A stretch of DNA of 12,169 nt from Clostridium sp. UBA6758. Its GTDB lineage: Bacteria > Bacillota > Clostridia > Clostridiales > Clostridiaceae. Below, one piece after another: positions 1 to 7,945 of this stretch. Numbering within the stretch: position 1 is the first letter of the stretch; each line of letters begins with the position of its first letter. A program made the position numbers and the translations under genes. The stretch covers positions 54,714 through 66,882 of the forward strand of contig DKGY01000116.1 in assembly GCA_002453475.1 (NCBI GenBank), in the 5' to 3' direction. The notes under the pieces are model-generated. The model was not told the DNA's origin and made no database searches. It was given only the letters and a program-made list of their open reading frames with translations.

Positions 1-2340
1 ATAGGCATTAGCTGCCGATTTAATATATCCATTAGTATCATTTATAGCGTTATACATTGCAAGAACAATATTATCTATATCTGCTTCAGAATATCCTAAT
101 GCCTTTATATCTTCATTAGTGTTAATAATATCTTCAACTAAAGGCTTCAACATTTTCATAATATTATCATAGTCAGGTCTTTCATCTTTTTTCATTTCAC
201 CCCTAATGGTATCCACTAAAGTCTTTTTCTTAGAGTTAGTAAGTTTTATTTGTTCTAATTCTTTCCCGCTACCACTTTCATCTTTTTGAGTAATATCAAA
301 AGACTTGTAGTGAGGTGATGCATTCACTGAGCTAATTCCTTTTTCTAAGTATTCAGCCATTTGATTTATAAATGTATTGGCTTGAACATTTTTATTTGAT
401 TCATAATTATATATTTGTCCAAAGTTTTCTTCAATCTCTATACCTGTAGAAGCTTTTAAATCGCTACCTTGAGGTAATCCTAGCCCTAGTTGCCAACCAT
501 ATTTTGCTATTAAATCTAAAGCATTTTTAGGACTTTTCTCTGCGCCACCTTTAACATATAATCTATCTGCTACATCATAGAAGAAATAGTTACAAGAAAC
601 CTCTAATGCTTTCTTAACATCAGTAGGTCCATGGGAACCATGTTGATTATTCATATTCCATATCCAACAAGCTCCTCGATAAGTAGCATATCTCTTAGTA
701 TAATATCCATTATCTACAACTGAAGTATCTTCAGTGATAACACCTTCCTCTAGTCCTGCAAGAGCGGTAACTGGCTTAAAGGTAGATCCTGGTGGAACTA
801 GTGATAAGGTTCCGTAGTTATAAAAAGGCTTAGGGAATATATCATATTTATCTTCTCTTTTATCAGTATTTCCTTCTATACTTTTATCTATTGGGAACAT
901 TTTATCTAGCAATATTTGCTCTCTTTCTGCTAAACTTTTAGTTAAGTCGTCATCTGTTAAAATACCCTTTTTATTTGCAAGCCCTCTTTTTTTAATATAC
1001 TCTTTTCCCATAGCTTCTAAATCTGGGTTAAAGTATTGCTGTGACAATTCAGTACTTAATTTCCCAGGGTCTGTGAATATATTTGGATCAAAGCCTGGTC
1101 TACTAACAAGGGCTAATACTTCCCCCTTAGTACTTAGGGCTACTGCTGCTCCTCTAGTTGCATTAGTACTATCTCCATAATAATTTTTTCCACTCTTTTG
1201 CAGATCAGCCATTACATCGTCTAGTGCCTTTTCTGCAGCCCTTTGCACATCCATATCAATGTTTAATTGTACAGTCTTTCCTTGATAAGCTTCAACCTGT
1301 CCTAGAGTTCTAACTCTACGTCCTTGCTTATTAATTTCTATACTTTCTTGTCCTTTAGTTCCCTTTAAATAGGATTCATAGGCTGCTTCTATACCAGCCT
1401 TTCCTACATCATCAGTACTTACATCATAGCCCTTTTCTTCATATTTTTCTTGTTCCCAAGGGTTAATTTGAGACATATATCCTAAAAATGCAGAACCTAA
1501 CTCTCCATTAGGATAATTTCTCCTAGGCTGAGTATCTACTATTATCCCTGGCATATCTGGTTGTAGCTGCTCAAATAGAAAAGCAGTTTCTTGATCTAAA
1601 GTATTTGCAATTACTACCGGACTATAACCTGAAAAACTTTGCATCTTCATAGCATCTTTTAATAGTAAGAACCTTCTTCTTTCAGGAAGAGTTAACTCAT
1701 AGTATCTATCTACACCATAATCTTTCTCTAAAGTTTTATAAGCCTCTTCAGCAGATATCTGCAATAACAACTCATCTACATGTTTTGCTTGCTCTTCTGT
1801 TAACTCTGAGGTTTTCTTTTCTTCACCATATTCTTTCTTTACTACCTTTTCTAAAAAGCCTCTATCCTTTTTAAATCTAAGTTCTAGCCATTTTCTACTT
1901 GATTCATCGGTAGCTTTAAAGTTATATTCTAGTTTTCCTTCATTACTTATAATTATAGGAAATTCATCTACAATAGGTATTTGCTTTTCATCTAATATTT
2001 CAAAAACTTGAGACATAGTTTTAAAAAAATACTTTTTACTTTCTTCTGTTTCACTAAATTGTAATACATAATTTTGTACACTTTCAGCAAAAACTTTACC
2101 ATTTCTATCTATTATATCTCCTCTGGCTGCTGCAACAGAAACATTTTTATATTTATTGCTATTAGCTGTTTCTCTGTATTCATCTGCCATTACTACTTGT
2201 AAATAGAGTAATCTTCCTGTAATTCCAATAAAGATAGCTGCCATAGCTATATAGAATACGTTATATCTTGAAAAATTTTTTTTACTTTTTTTACTTTTAT
2301 TTATTTGTTTATTTTTATTTACTATTTTATTTCTTTTCAT
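1..2340 (-). CDS. mrdA: Penicillin-binding protein 2 (class B, elongation transpeptidase), C-terminus cut by the window edge
   Basis: Class B penicillin-binding protein that cross-links peptidoglycan peptides on the outer face of the membrane during cell elongation, working with MreBCD and RodA. The frame is open for 780 codons from an ATG at 2340 to the left edge, so the C-terminus is missing. Visible features: a Lys/Asn-rich cytoplasmic tail (residues 1-25), one membrane anchor (about 28-50), and the dimerisation-domain motif RGDIIDRNG (73-81). The transpeptidase domain has the SxxK motif STFK (nucleophile Ser519, Lys522) in PPGSTFKPV and the SxN motif SCN (Ser582-Asn584). The third motif (KTG) is not reached. 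Nearly 200 residues after SCN contain neither the usual IGQG segment nor KTG, so a large insertion lies here. The start is 7 nt after the mreD stop with only a distant GGAG, suggesting translational coupling. The family call is firm; the gene name rests on mreBCD linkage. Confidence 0.93.
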   Translation of the reverse strand, partial: MKRNKIVNKNKQINKSKKSKKNFSRYNVFYIAMAAIFIGITGRLLYLQVVMADEYRETANSNKYKNVSVAAARGDIIDRNGKVFAESVQNYVLQFSETEESKKYFFKTMSQVFEILDEKQIPIVDEFPIIISNEGKLEYNFKATDESSRKWLELRFKKDRGFLEKVVKKEYGEEKKTSELTEEQAKHVDELLLQISAEEAYKTLEKDYGVDRYYELTLPERRRFLLLKDAMKMQSFSGYSPVVIANTLDQETAFLFEQLQPDMPGIIVDTQPRRNYPNGELGSAFLGYMSQINPWEQEKYEEKGYDVSTDDVGKAGIEAAYESYLKGTKGQESIEINKQGRRVRTLGQVEAYQGKTVQLNIDMDVQRAAEKALDDVMADLQKSGKNYYGDSTNATRGAAVALSTKGEVLALVSRPGFDPNIFTDPGKLSTELSQQYFNPDLEAMGKEYIKKRGLANKKGILTDDDLTKSLAEREQILLDKMFPIDKSIEGNTDKREDKYDIFPKPFYNYGTLSLVPPGSTFKPVTALAGLEEGVITEDTSVVDNGYYTKRYATYRGACWIWNMNNQHGSHGPTDVKKALEVSCNYFFYDVADRLYVKGGAEKSPKNALDLIAKYGWQLGLGLPQGSDLKASTGIEIEENFGQIYNYESNKNVQANTFINQMAEYLEKGISSVNASPHYKSFDITQKDESGSGKELEQIKLTNSKKKTLVDTIRGEMKKDERPDYDNIMKMLKPLVEDIINTNEDIKALGYSEADIDNIVLAMYNAINDTNGYIKSAANAY

Positions 2341-2347
2341 ACTTTCT

Positions 2348-2863
2348 TTAGAATCTCCATTCCTTTTTTATAGTTTTGGTTTCACTAAACTTAAGTATAA
2401 TCCTATATATCAGTAAAGCCACTATCATCTCATAAATAGCTTTATATATAATTAAGTGTAAAAAATCATTACTAGCTCCTATTAATATAAACATAGCAAA
2501 AATAAAAATACTCTTTAATAAACTCAGTAGGAATGTTGAAAAAATAGGTATGATAACTTTATCTTTGAAAATTCCTTTTCCAATTTTAGCTGCTATTAAA
2601 CAAATTAACATGTTTATTAACATGTTAATTCCCATAACTCCTGGAAAATAAATATCTTGAAGGATTCCTGTTATAACACCAATAGCTGTTGCCTCACCAT
2701 ACCCATTTATCATTGAATAACAAACTATAAATACAAAAAGAACGCTTGGATATATATTTTTTATAGCAAAAAAAGGTGCAATTGCATTGTCGAAAATAAA
2801 AAGAGTGATGATTATTAAAAATAAGTATAATATTTTTTTTAATTTAGTATTACTACTTAACAT
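2348..2863 (-). CDS. mreD: MreD, rod-shape-determining membrane protein
   Basis: Small integral membrane protein of the elongation complex that partners MreC and, through it, MreB and PBP2. The 171-residue product is almost entirely hydrophobic with about five to six predicted membrane helices (for example near 13-33, 38-70 and 80-95, plus a C-terminal pair) and a short basic tail, typical in length and layout for MreD. Sequence conservation in this family is low, so the call leans on topology plus position directly after mreC. Its ATG overlaps the end of mreC by 11 nt in another frame, with an AAAGGAAAA-type ribosome binding site inside mreC, so translation is probably coupled. It is followed 7 nt later by the PBP2 gene. 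Confidence 0.93.
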   Translation of the reverse strand: MLSSNTKLKKILYLFLIIITLFIFDNAIAPFFAIKNIYPSVLFVFIVCYSMINGYGEATAIGVITGILQDIYFPGVMGINMLINMLICLIAAKIGKGIFKDKVIIPIFSTFLLSLLKSIFIFAMFILIGASNDFLHLIIYKAIYEMIVALLIYRIILKFSETKTIKKEWRF

Positions 2864-3695
2864 CTCTTTTTTCCTTTGGCACTATAATCACAAGTTGCTC
2901 TACCTTATTAAAATCTACTGATGGCTTCACAATTGCCCTCTTCACAACCTTTGCTCTATCCTCATAAACTTCTAGAACTTCTCCTATTTTAATTCCTTTC
3001 GGATATATATCACCTAGTCCAGAGGTTGTTATAATGTCCCCTTCTTTAATTTTTGAATCCATGGAAAGTCCTGTAATTTCCGTAAGAAACTTATCATCAT
3101 TTCCCTTATAACCCTTTACAATACCATTGCTTTCTCCAGTGCTCGATACATATCCTGCTACAGCCATATTCTCGTTACAAAGAGATTGAACTATACTCCA
3201 ATTACTACCAACACTAGTAACTTGACCAACTAGACTTTCTCCTTCTATGGCAATCATACCTTTTTCTATTCCGTCTTTTTCACCTTTATTGACTACATAT
3301 CCATCCAAAAAATTATTTCCAGCTAAACCTACAATATCTACACCTAGATAATTATACTGTTCCTTGAGATCATCAAAGTGTAACTGCTTTCTAAGTTTGT
3401 CATTATCTTTTCTTAAAAGCTCATTTTGAGTAGCATTAAATTTTAACTTTTCGTTTTCTTTCTTTAACTCCTCATTTTCACTCTTTATATCTCCTAAATT
3501 AAGGACTAAGTTAAAAGAACTTTTTATTTTACTACCTACTTTATAAACAACACCTTGCACAGAGTTTATAGCACTTCCTACACCATTTTCCACCATGAAC
3601 ATCTTATCCTTTTGAACCGAATAACCAATTAACCCCAAAAAGCACACTGACAGTAGTATAACTATTACTGCCAGCTTATTCTTGAATATCTTCAT
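2853..3695 (-). CDS. mreC: MreC, rod-shape-determining protein
   Basis: Bitopic membrane protein that links cytoplasmic MreB and membrane MreD to extracytoplasmic PBP2 and helps activate elongation synthesis. The 280-residue product has a short basic N-terminus, one membrane helix (about 8-26), a Lys/Glu/Asn-rich coiled coil (about 66-110), and a beta-rich periplasmic-type domain from about 115 to 275. That domain ends with the family-typical segment TSGLGDIYPKGIKIGEV, followed by a charged tail. Length and domain order match MreC. The gene starts 3 nt after the mreB stop with only a weak AGAAG upstream, so it probably depends on translation of mreB. Its end overlaps mreD. Confidence 0.96.
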   Translation of the reverse strand: MKIFKNKLAVIVILLSVCFLGLIGYSVQKDKMFMVENGVGSAINSVQGVVYKVGSKIKSSFNLVLNLGDIKSENEELKKENEKLKFNATQNELLRKDNDKLRKQLHFDDLKEQYNYLGVDIVGLAGNNFLDGYVVNKGEKDGIEKGMIAIEGESLVGQVTSVGSNWSIVQSLCNENMAVAGYVSSTGESNGIVKGYKGNDDKFLTEITGLSMDSKIKEGDIITTSGLGDIYPKGIKIGEVLEVYEDRAKVVKRAIVKPSVDFNKVEQLVIIVPKEKRDVK

Positions 3696-3698
3696 TTT

Positions 3699-4724
<1,026 letters not shown>

Positions 4725-5411
4725 CTATACAATACCTTTTTCTTTTAAGCTTATATAAGCTTCGTTACCAATAATGATATGATCTAAAACTTCAATTCCT
4801 AGTAATGTTCCACACTCCTTTAGTCTTTTAGTTATTAGTATATCCTCTTTGCTAGGTGTTGGATCACCTGATGGATGATTGTGACACAATATCACCGATG
4901 CACTACTAAGCTTTATAGCTTCTATAAAGACTTCTCTCGGATGAACAATGGAACTATTTAAATTTCCTATAGAAATATCTTTAACTGATATAATTATGTT
5001 TTTAGTGTTTAACATAATTAGTTTAAAATATTCTTTTTTTAAACCTTTCATTTGTCTCATCATATAATTAGACACATCTTTGGGACTACTTACTACATAC
5101 TCTTCACCAGATTTAAAAGAATTGAATCTAGTAGCTAGCTCAGCAAGAGCTAAAAGTTGAGTAGCTTTAACTTCCCCTATTCCTTTTACCTGCTTTAAGT
5201 CATTAATACTGGGGCTGGAAATTCCATTTATGCCTCCACAATGGGATAATAACCTATCGCATAGGTTTAAAACACTATCTTCCTTCGTTCCAGTCCTCAA
5301 TATAAGAGCTAAAAGTTCAGAATTAGATAGATATTCTGCACCATACCTTAATATTTTTTCTCTAGGTCTTTCATTTTTAGGTAAATCTTTAATCTTTAAT
5401 TTATAGTTCAT
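4725..5411 (-). CDS. radC: RadC family JAB1/MPN-type protein
   Basis: RadC/UPF0758 family protein. The name comes from an old DNA-repair assignment; the cellular role is still unsettled, though the fold is a JAB1/MPN metalloprotease-like domain. The 228-residue product has an N-terminal RadC domain with a helix-hairpin-helix stretch around VKGIGEVKATQLLALAEL. The C-terminal MPN domain carries an intact zinc motif H-x-H-x7-S-x2-D (His177, His179, Ser187, Asp190) within HNHPSGDPTPSKED, with a candidate catalytic Glu in REVFIEAI. Start at 5411 is supported by AAGGAG 7-8 nt upstream, lying between the maf stop and the ATG. The maf-radC-mreB order is shared with Bacillus subtilis. Confidence 0.96.
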   Translation of the reverse strand: MNYKLKIKDLPKNERPREKILRYGAEYLSNSELLALILRTGTKEDSVLNLCDRLLSHCGGINGISSPSINDLKQVKGIGEVKATQLLALAELATRFNSFKSGEEYVVSSPKDVSNYMMRQMKGLKKEYFKLIMLNTKNIIISVKDISIGNLNSSIVHPREVFIEAIKLSSASVILCHNHPSGDPTPSKEDILITKRLKECGTLLGIEVLDHIIIGNEAYISLKEKGIV

Positions 5412-5423
5412 AAATTAACTCCT

Positions 5424-5999
5424 TTATTGATTTACCCCCATCTCCCTTAGTGATAAATATAAAGTATTTAAAGGCAAGCCTACTACATTGTAATAACAGC
5501 CATTAATATTCTCAACAAATACAGCAGCATCGTCTTGTATCCCATAGGCGCCAGCTTTATCCTTGCATTGTCCTGATTTTATATACCTAAGCATCATATC
5601 CTCAGATAGATTCATAAATTTAACTTCAGTACAAACACTTTTCCTTATTAATTCATTGGTTTTAATGTTTATTAAAACTAATCCTGAATAAACTTTATGT
5701 ACATTTCCACTGAGTGACTTTAGCATTTCAAATGCATCTTTATCATTTATTGGTTTCCCAAGAATTTTGCCATTTAAATATACTACAGTATCACACCCTA
5801 TGACAATACTATTTTTCTGCACTTTATTCAAAATATTTCTAGCTTTTCCTTCAGCCAAATCACATACATGTTTATCTATATCACCTTGAAATCTGATAGA
5901 ATCCTCATCAAAGTTACTAATCTCTATTTGAAAATTATCTACTAACCTTTTTAATAATTCCTGTCTTCGCGGTGATGCAGAAGCTAATACTATATCCAT
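5424..5999 (-). CDS. maf: Maf nucleotide pyrophosphatase (probable dTTP/UTP type)
   Basis: House-cleaning nucleoside triphosphate pyrophosphatase of the Maf/HAM1 superfamily, hydrolysing non-canonical or excess nucleotides to monophosphates. The 191-residue product shows the signature N-terminus LASASPRR (Ser9, Arg11, Arg12), the catalytic Asp in GCDTVV (Asp70), GKP (81-83), the KAGAYGIQ segment (148-155) and NVVGLP near the C-terminus. The GxDTVV and KAGAYGIQ patterns fit the dTTP/UTP-preferring branch, but substrate preference is inferred. A perfect AGGAGG (6005-6010) sits 5 nt before the ATG and overlaps the stop codon of the upstream gene. In Bacillus subtilis, Maf overproduction blocks septation, which fits its place beside cell-shape genes. 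Confidence 0.95.
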   Translation of the reverse strand: MDIVLASASPRRQELLKRLVDNFQIEISNFDEDSIRFQGDIDKHVCDLAEGKARNILNKVQKNSIVIGCDTVVYLNGKILGKPINDKDAFEMLKSLSGNVHKVYSGLVLINIKTNELIRKSVCTEVKFMNLSEDMMLRYIKSGQCKDKAGAYGIQDDAAVFVENINGCYYNVVGLPLNTLYLSLREMGVNQ

Positions 6000-6008
6000 A
6001 ACTTCCTC

Positions 6009-6269
6009 CTAGAATTTTTTATATAATACTATTGCTAAAACCATACCTACTATAGCCATTAAATTCAGACCAAATCCTAGACCAAAAGTTAATTCTAAAA
6101 CTTTTAAATCAATGACTAAAGGATTCTTTAACCCTATAAAATAGTTCTTTCCTAAAAAATCTAAGGCTTTAAAAGTATTTCCTAAAAATTCTCCAATAAA
6201 GCTTCCAGAAATAGCTCCTAAAAGAGTTATAAATACATACTCTTTAGTGGTTTTATATGATTTTCCCAT
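6009..6269 (-). CDS. DUF4321 family small membrane protein
   Basis: Small integral membrane protein of unknown function, resembling the DUF4321 family found next to maf in clostridia. The 86-residue product starts MGKSYKTTKE and has two hydrophobic segments, about 12-32 (Gly/Ser-rich) and about 60-82 (LELTFGLGFGLNLMAIVG...), ending in a short basic KK tail. An upstream ATG at 6353 would add 28 residues. I prefer 6269 because a GGGGG ribosome binding site (6278-6282) lies 8 nt before it, because the family is about this size, and because the longer version would begin upstream of the predicted transcription start. It is the first gene of the maf-radC-mreBCD-mrdA operon, so a role in envelope growth is plausible but unproven. 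Confidence 0.82.
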   Translation of the reverse strand: MGKSYKTTKEYVFITLLGAISGSFIGEFLGNTFKALDFLGKNYFIGLKNPLVIDLKVLELTFGLGFGLNLMAIVGMVLAIVLYKKF

Positions 6270-6277
6270 AAAAATAT

Positions 6278-6282
6278 CCCCC
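6278..6282 (-). promoter_or_regulatory. GGGGG-type ribosome binding site fixing the DUF4321 start
   Basis: On the minus strand the sequence reads GGGGGATATTTTTATG. The G-run can pair with the CCUCC anti-Shine-Dalgarno core using one G-U wobble, 8 nt before the ATG at 6269. No comparable site precedes the alternative upstream ATG at 6353. Similar GGGGG sites precede the SPOR gene and the aminotransferase gene. Confidence 0.65.
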
Positions 6283-6308
6283 AGTATATTTAAAATGTTC
6301 AATATACT
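6283..6308 (-). repeat. Perfect 8-bp inverted repeat in the leader of the DUF4321-maf-mre operon
   Basis: Arms AGTATATT (6283-6290) and AATATACT (6301-6308) are exact inverted complements separated by 10 nt. The repeat lies between the predicted transcription start (about 6316) and the GGGGG ribosome binding site (6278-6282), directly abutting the latter. It could be a repressor operator or a weak RNA hairpin limiting ribosome access. The arms are almost all A/T, so chance is a real alternative. Confidence 0.45.
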
Positions 6309-6322
6309 ATTTGTACTAACCA

Positions 6323-6351
6323 ATAATATTTTATATCTTATATAGTGTAAC
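6323..6351 (-). promoter_or_regulatory. Probable sigma-A promoter of the DUF4321-maf-radC-mreBCD-mrdA operon
   Basis: Minus strand: -35-like GTTACA (6346-6351), 17-bp spacer, -10-like TATTAT (6323-6328), giving a predicted start near 6316, about 47 nt before the DUF4321 ATG. The -35 region is embedded in TTACACTATATA, repeated exactly, with the same spacing to TATTAT, in the aminotransferase promoter. An alternative reading with TTGTGT (6367-6372) as -35 and TACACT (6344-6349) as -10 also has a 17-bp spacer. No other promoter candidate was seen downstream in the operon. Confidence 0.55.
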
Positions 6352-6408
6352 ATTTAATATTTTTTTACACAAGACCATAACAAATTTTTTAAACTTTTTT
6401 TATAAATT

Positions 6409-6444
6409 AAGGCTATCTGTGAACTTTTGTTCACAGATAGCCTT
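6409..6444 (-). terminator. Perfect 16-bp hairpin ending the SPOR gene transcript
   Basis: Arms 6409-6424 and 6429-6444 (core GGCTATCTGTGAAC) are perfectly complementary around a 4-nt TTTT/AAAA loop, starting 29 nt after the stop codon of the SPOR-domain gene. On the minus strand the stem ends in CCTT and is followed by AATTTATAAAA, a poor U-tract. It looks like a terminator by position and stability, but the weak tail leaves room for a processing or mRNA-stability element. It separates the SPOR gene from the maf operon promoter. Confidence 0.7.
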
Positions 6445-6473
6445 GTATATACTTACTTTTGATAATATCTACA

Positions 6474-7238
6474 TTACTTTTTAAATTTTATTAACTGGTC
6501 ATAAACATATTTTAATACTTCTCCATCCTTAGTTTTATCTATTTCATCTGGAAGAGCCTTAATATATTCCTTTAAAGAATTAACTTCATTATATTGTTTC
6601 ATAGTCTCATCTATTTTCTCCAACCCATCTATCCACTTTTTAAGTTCACTTGAATTAATAGATTTTACACCGCTTTCTGAAGTTTTATTCACTACTTGCA
6701 ACAAACTATCTACAATTTCACAAAATTGTTTTGTAGATTTATCCTCCATAGATATATTTATAGTTACTTTGGTATCATCTACCCCTTTTTCTTTTAAAAT
6801 GGAAGTTCCACTTTCTATATTTTTATCAGAATATATTCCAAAGTACACCTTAGATAACTCTCCTTCTTCTCCTATAAAAGGATTTCCAAAGGATGATAGT
6901 TTATTCAAAGTTTCATCAGCATTACTTTTCACTTTAAATACACCACACTGTAGTATATAAAAATTATATTCTGATACAGCTTTTTCTTCTTTTACTTCAC
7001 TTGGATTTCCTTCTTCTTTCACCTCACCTTTACTAGGTTCTTTACCACTATTTTGTTTCTGCTCAGAATTGCTTATATCTAATCCTTTTAGAAATCCTAT
7101 TTTACCTGAGTCTTTAAGTATAAATTTAAATATAAAAGTTCCTAATAGTAGTGCCATAAGCAAAGTTATAGCTAAGTAAAATAAAAAACTGTTACTCTTC
7201 TTTGGTTTAGATTTTATATTGTATCTTGTGTACTTCAT
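6474..7238 (-). CDS. Membrane-anchored SPOR-domain protein, possible SpoIIB counterpart
   Basis: Predicted type II membrane protein: basic cytoplasmic N-terminus (1-17, Lys-rich), one membrane helix (about 18-41), a Lys/Glu/Ser-rich linker (about 56-90), then a SPOR-like domain (about 91-162). The domain opens with YNFYILQCGVF and has the second-strand pattern VYFGIYSDKNIE. SPOR domains bind glycan strands lacking stem peptides, which are enriched at septa. Residues 165-254 form a helical, charged C-terminal extension I do not recognise. The start at 7238 has a GGGGG site 6 nt upstream. The gene lies just before the DUF4321-maf-radC-mreBCD block, where Bacillus subtilis has spoIIB, which also encodes a SPOR-domain membrane protein. 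Domain order differs, since here SPOR is central rather than C-terminal, so equivalence is a hypothesis. It appears monocistronic between two hairpins. Confidence 0.82.
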   Translation of the reverse strand: MKYTRYNIKSKPKKSNSFLFYLAITLLMALLLGTFIFKFILKDSGKIGFLKGLDISNSEQKQNSGKEPSKGEVKEEGNPSEVKEEKAVSEYNFYILQCGVFKVKSNADETLNKLSSFGNPFIGEEGELSKVYFGIYSDKNIESGTSILKEKGVDDTKVTINISMEDKSTKQFCEIVDSLLQVVNKTSESGVKSINSSELKKWIDGLEKIDETMKQYNEVNSLKEYIKALPDEIDKTKDGEVLKYVYDQLIKFKK

Positions 7239-7244
7239 TTTATA

Positions 7245-7249
7245 CCCCC
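7245..7249 (-). promoter_or_regulatory. GGGGG-type ribosome binding site of the SPOR gene
   Basis: Minus strand reads ATGGGGGTATAAAATG. The G-run is 6 nt before the ATG at 7238 and is the only plausible ribosome binding site there. The octamer ATGGGGGT is identical to the one before the aminotransferase start. Confidence 0.6.
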
Positions 7250-7353
7250 ATTTCTAATTAATATAAATTAACTTTAAATTTGAAATAATCTGTCCTACTA
7301 ATTTATATATATAATTAAAGATAAATATTACTATAGAATTTACTTTAAAAGTA

Positions 7354-7380
7354 AAAAAAATCGACAAAGTCGATTTTTTT
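7354..7380 (-). terminator. Intrinsic terminator of the recombinase/unknown gene unit
   Basis: A 12-bp stem, AAAAAAATCGAC / GTCGATTTTTTT, closes on a 3-nt loop and gives a long U-run on the minus strand, beginning 7 nt after the stop codon of the unknown acidic gene. Because the stem itself is A-run/T-run flanked, it could also stop plus-strand transcripts. A further 15-nt palindrome (7340-7354, TTACTTT around a central A) abuts it. Confidence 0.85.
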
Positions 7381-7387
7381 ATTCAGC

Positions 7388-7876
7388 TTATTCAGCATAA
7401 CGAATGGATAACCTTATTATTCTTCGAATAAATTTTTTTGCTTTTTCATAAGGCATACCATTAACTTCTAAAAATTTAAAAACTCCTAAATTATTTCTTT
7501 CTATAGATTTAATAACTTTTTCTATTCTCATAAGTTCATCATTATTATCTTCTTTTGATGAAGCCTGTCTAAGTTTAAAGTCATTTTCATCGCCAAAGTC
7601 TTTCAATAATCTATTTCCATTCTCTTCTACATATCTCTCTACATCATCTTCAAAGTCTTCATCAAAATAAGCCTCCGTAGGAATATCTATATCCTCATGA
7701 GTTTCTTTTAAATCTATAATTTCAGCCAGTTCTTTTTGCATTGGATGTATAAAATTATTTCTTGGCATTACTCCCATCATCCCACATACAGATATGAAAT
7801 CTTTCATTTCATCCGGCAAAGAATTATGTGTCATAGGAGCCAAGGGTACAAATTCATATTCATTATCAAAAGCCAT
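7388..7876 (-). CDS. Conserved-looking acidic protein of unknown function
   Basis: I do not recognise this 162-residue protein. It begins MAFDNEYEFVPLAP, with a Met/Pro-rich region (about 13-50), then a strongly acidic middle (about 55-115, many Asp/Glu including EAYFDEDFEDDVERYVEENG). A basic helical C-terminus follows (about 120-162, ending KKFIRRIIRLSIRYAE). There is no signal peptide or membrane helix, so it should be cytosolic. An ATG two codons upstream (7882) is possible, but GGAGG (7884-7888) lies 7 nt from the ATG at 7876 and only 1 nt from the other, so 7876 is chosen. It lies 69 nt after the recombinase with no clear terminator between, so the two may be co-transcribed. The acidic middle and basic tail could suit a protein-interaction adaptor, but this is speculation. 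Confidence 0.8.
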   Translation of the reverse strand: MAFDNEYEFVPLAPMTHNSLPDEMKDFISVCGMMGVMPRNNFIHPMQKELAEIIDLKETHEDIDIPTEAYFDEDFEDDVERYVEENGNRLLKDFGDENDFKLRQASSKEDNNDELMRIEKVIKSIERNNLGVFKFLEVNGMPYEKAKKFIRRIIRLSIRYAE

Positions 7877-7945
7877 GAACATACCTCCATTTTTTATATT
7901 ACATTAAAAATGTATGCTTTTAGCCTCTAATAAATTCCTATAACT

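Noticed and set aside
6270..6353. Upstream ATG (6353) for the DUF4321 gene
   Set aside because: It has no ribosome binding site and lies upstream of the predicted transcription start, and the added 28 residues do not fit the family length.
7324..7330. TAATATT with a TATATAAA 14 nt later, resembling a sigma-E promoter before the SPOR gene
   Set aside because: The -35 fits but the -10 matches the CATACAhT consensus only loosely, in a region of almost pure A/T where such matches arise by chance. No better promoter was found there either.
7360..7368. TTTGTCGAT resembling a Spo0A box
   Set aside because: It is formed by the stem and loop of the terminator at 7354-7380, has a mismatch at the end of the consensus, and is downstream of a gene rather than at a promoter.
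7888..7915. Possible dif-like or attachment site (ACATTTTTAATGT) between the unknown gene and the recombinase, also GCATA resembling a sigma-G -35
   Set aside because: The palindrome is short and lacks two recognisable 11-bp recombinase arms around a 6-bp core. No matching direct repeat was found flanking the recombinase. The GCATA has no suitable -10 element.
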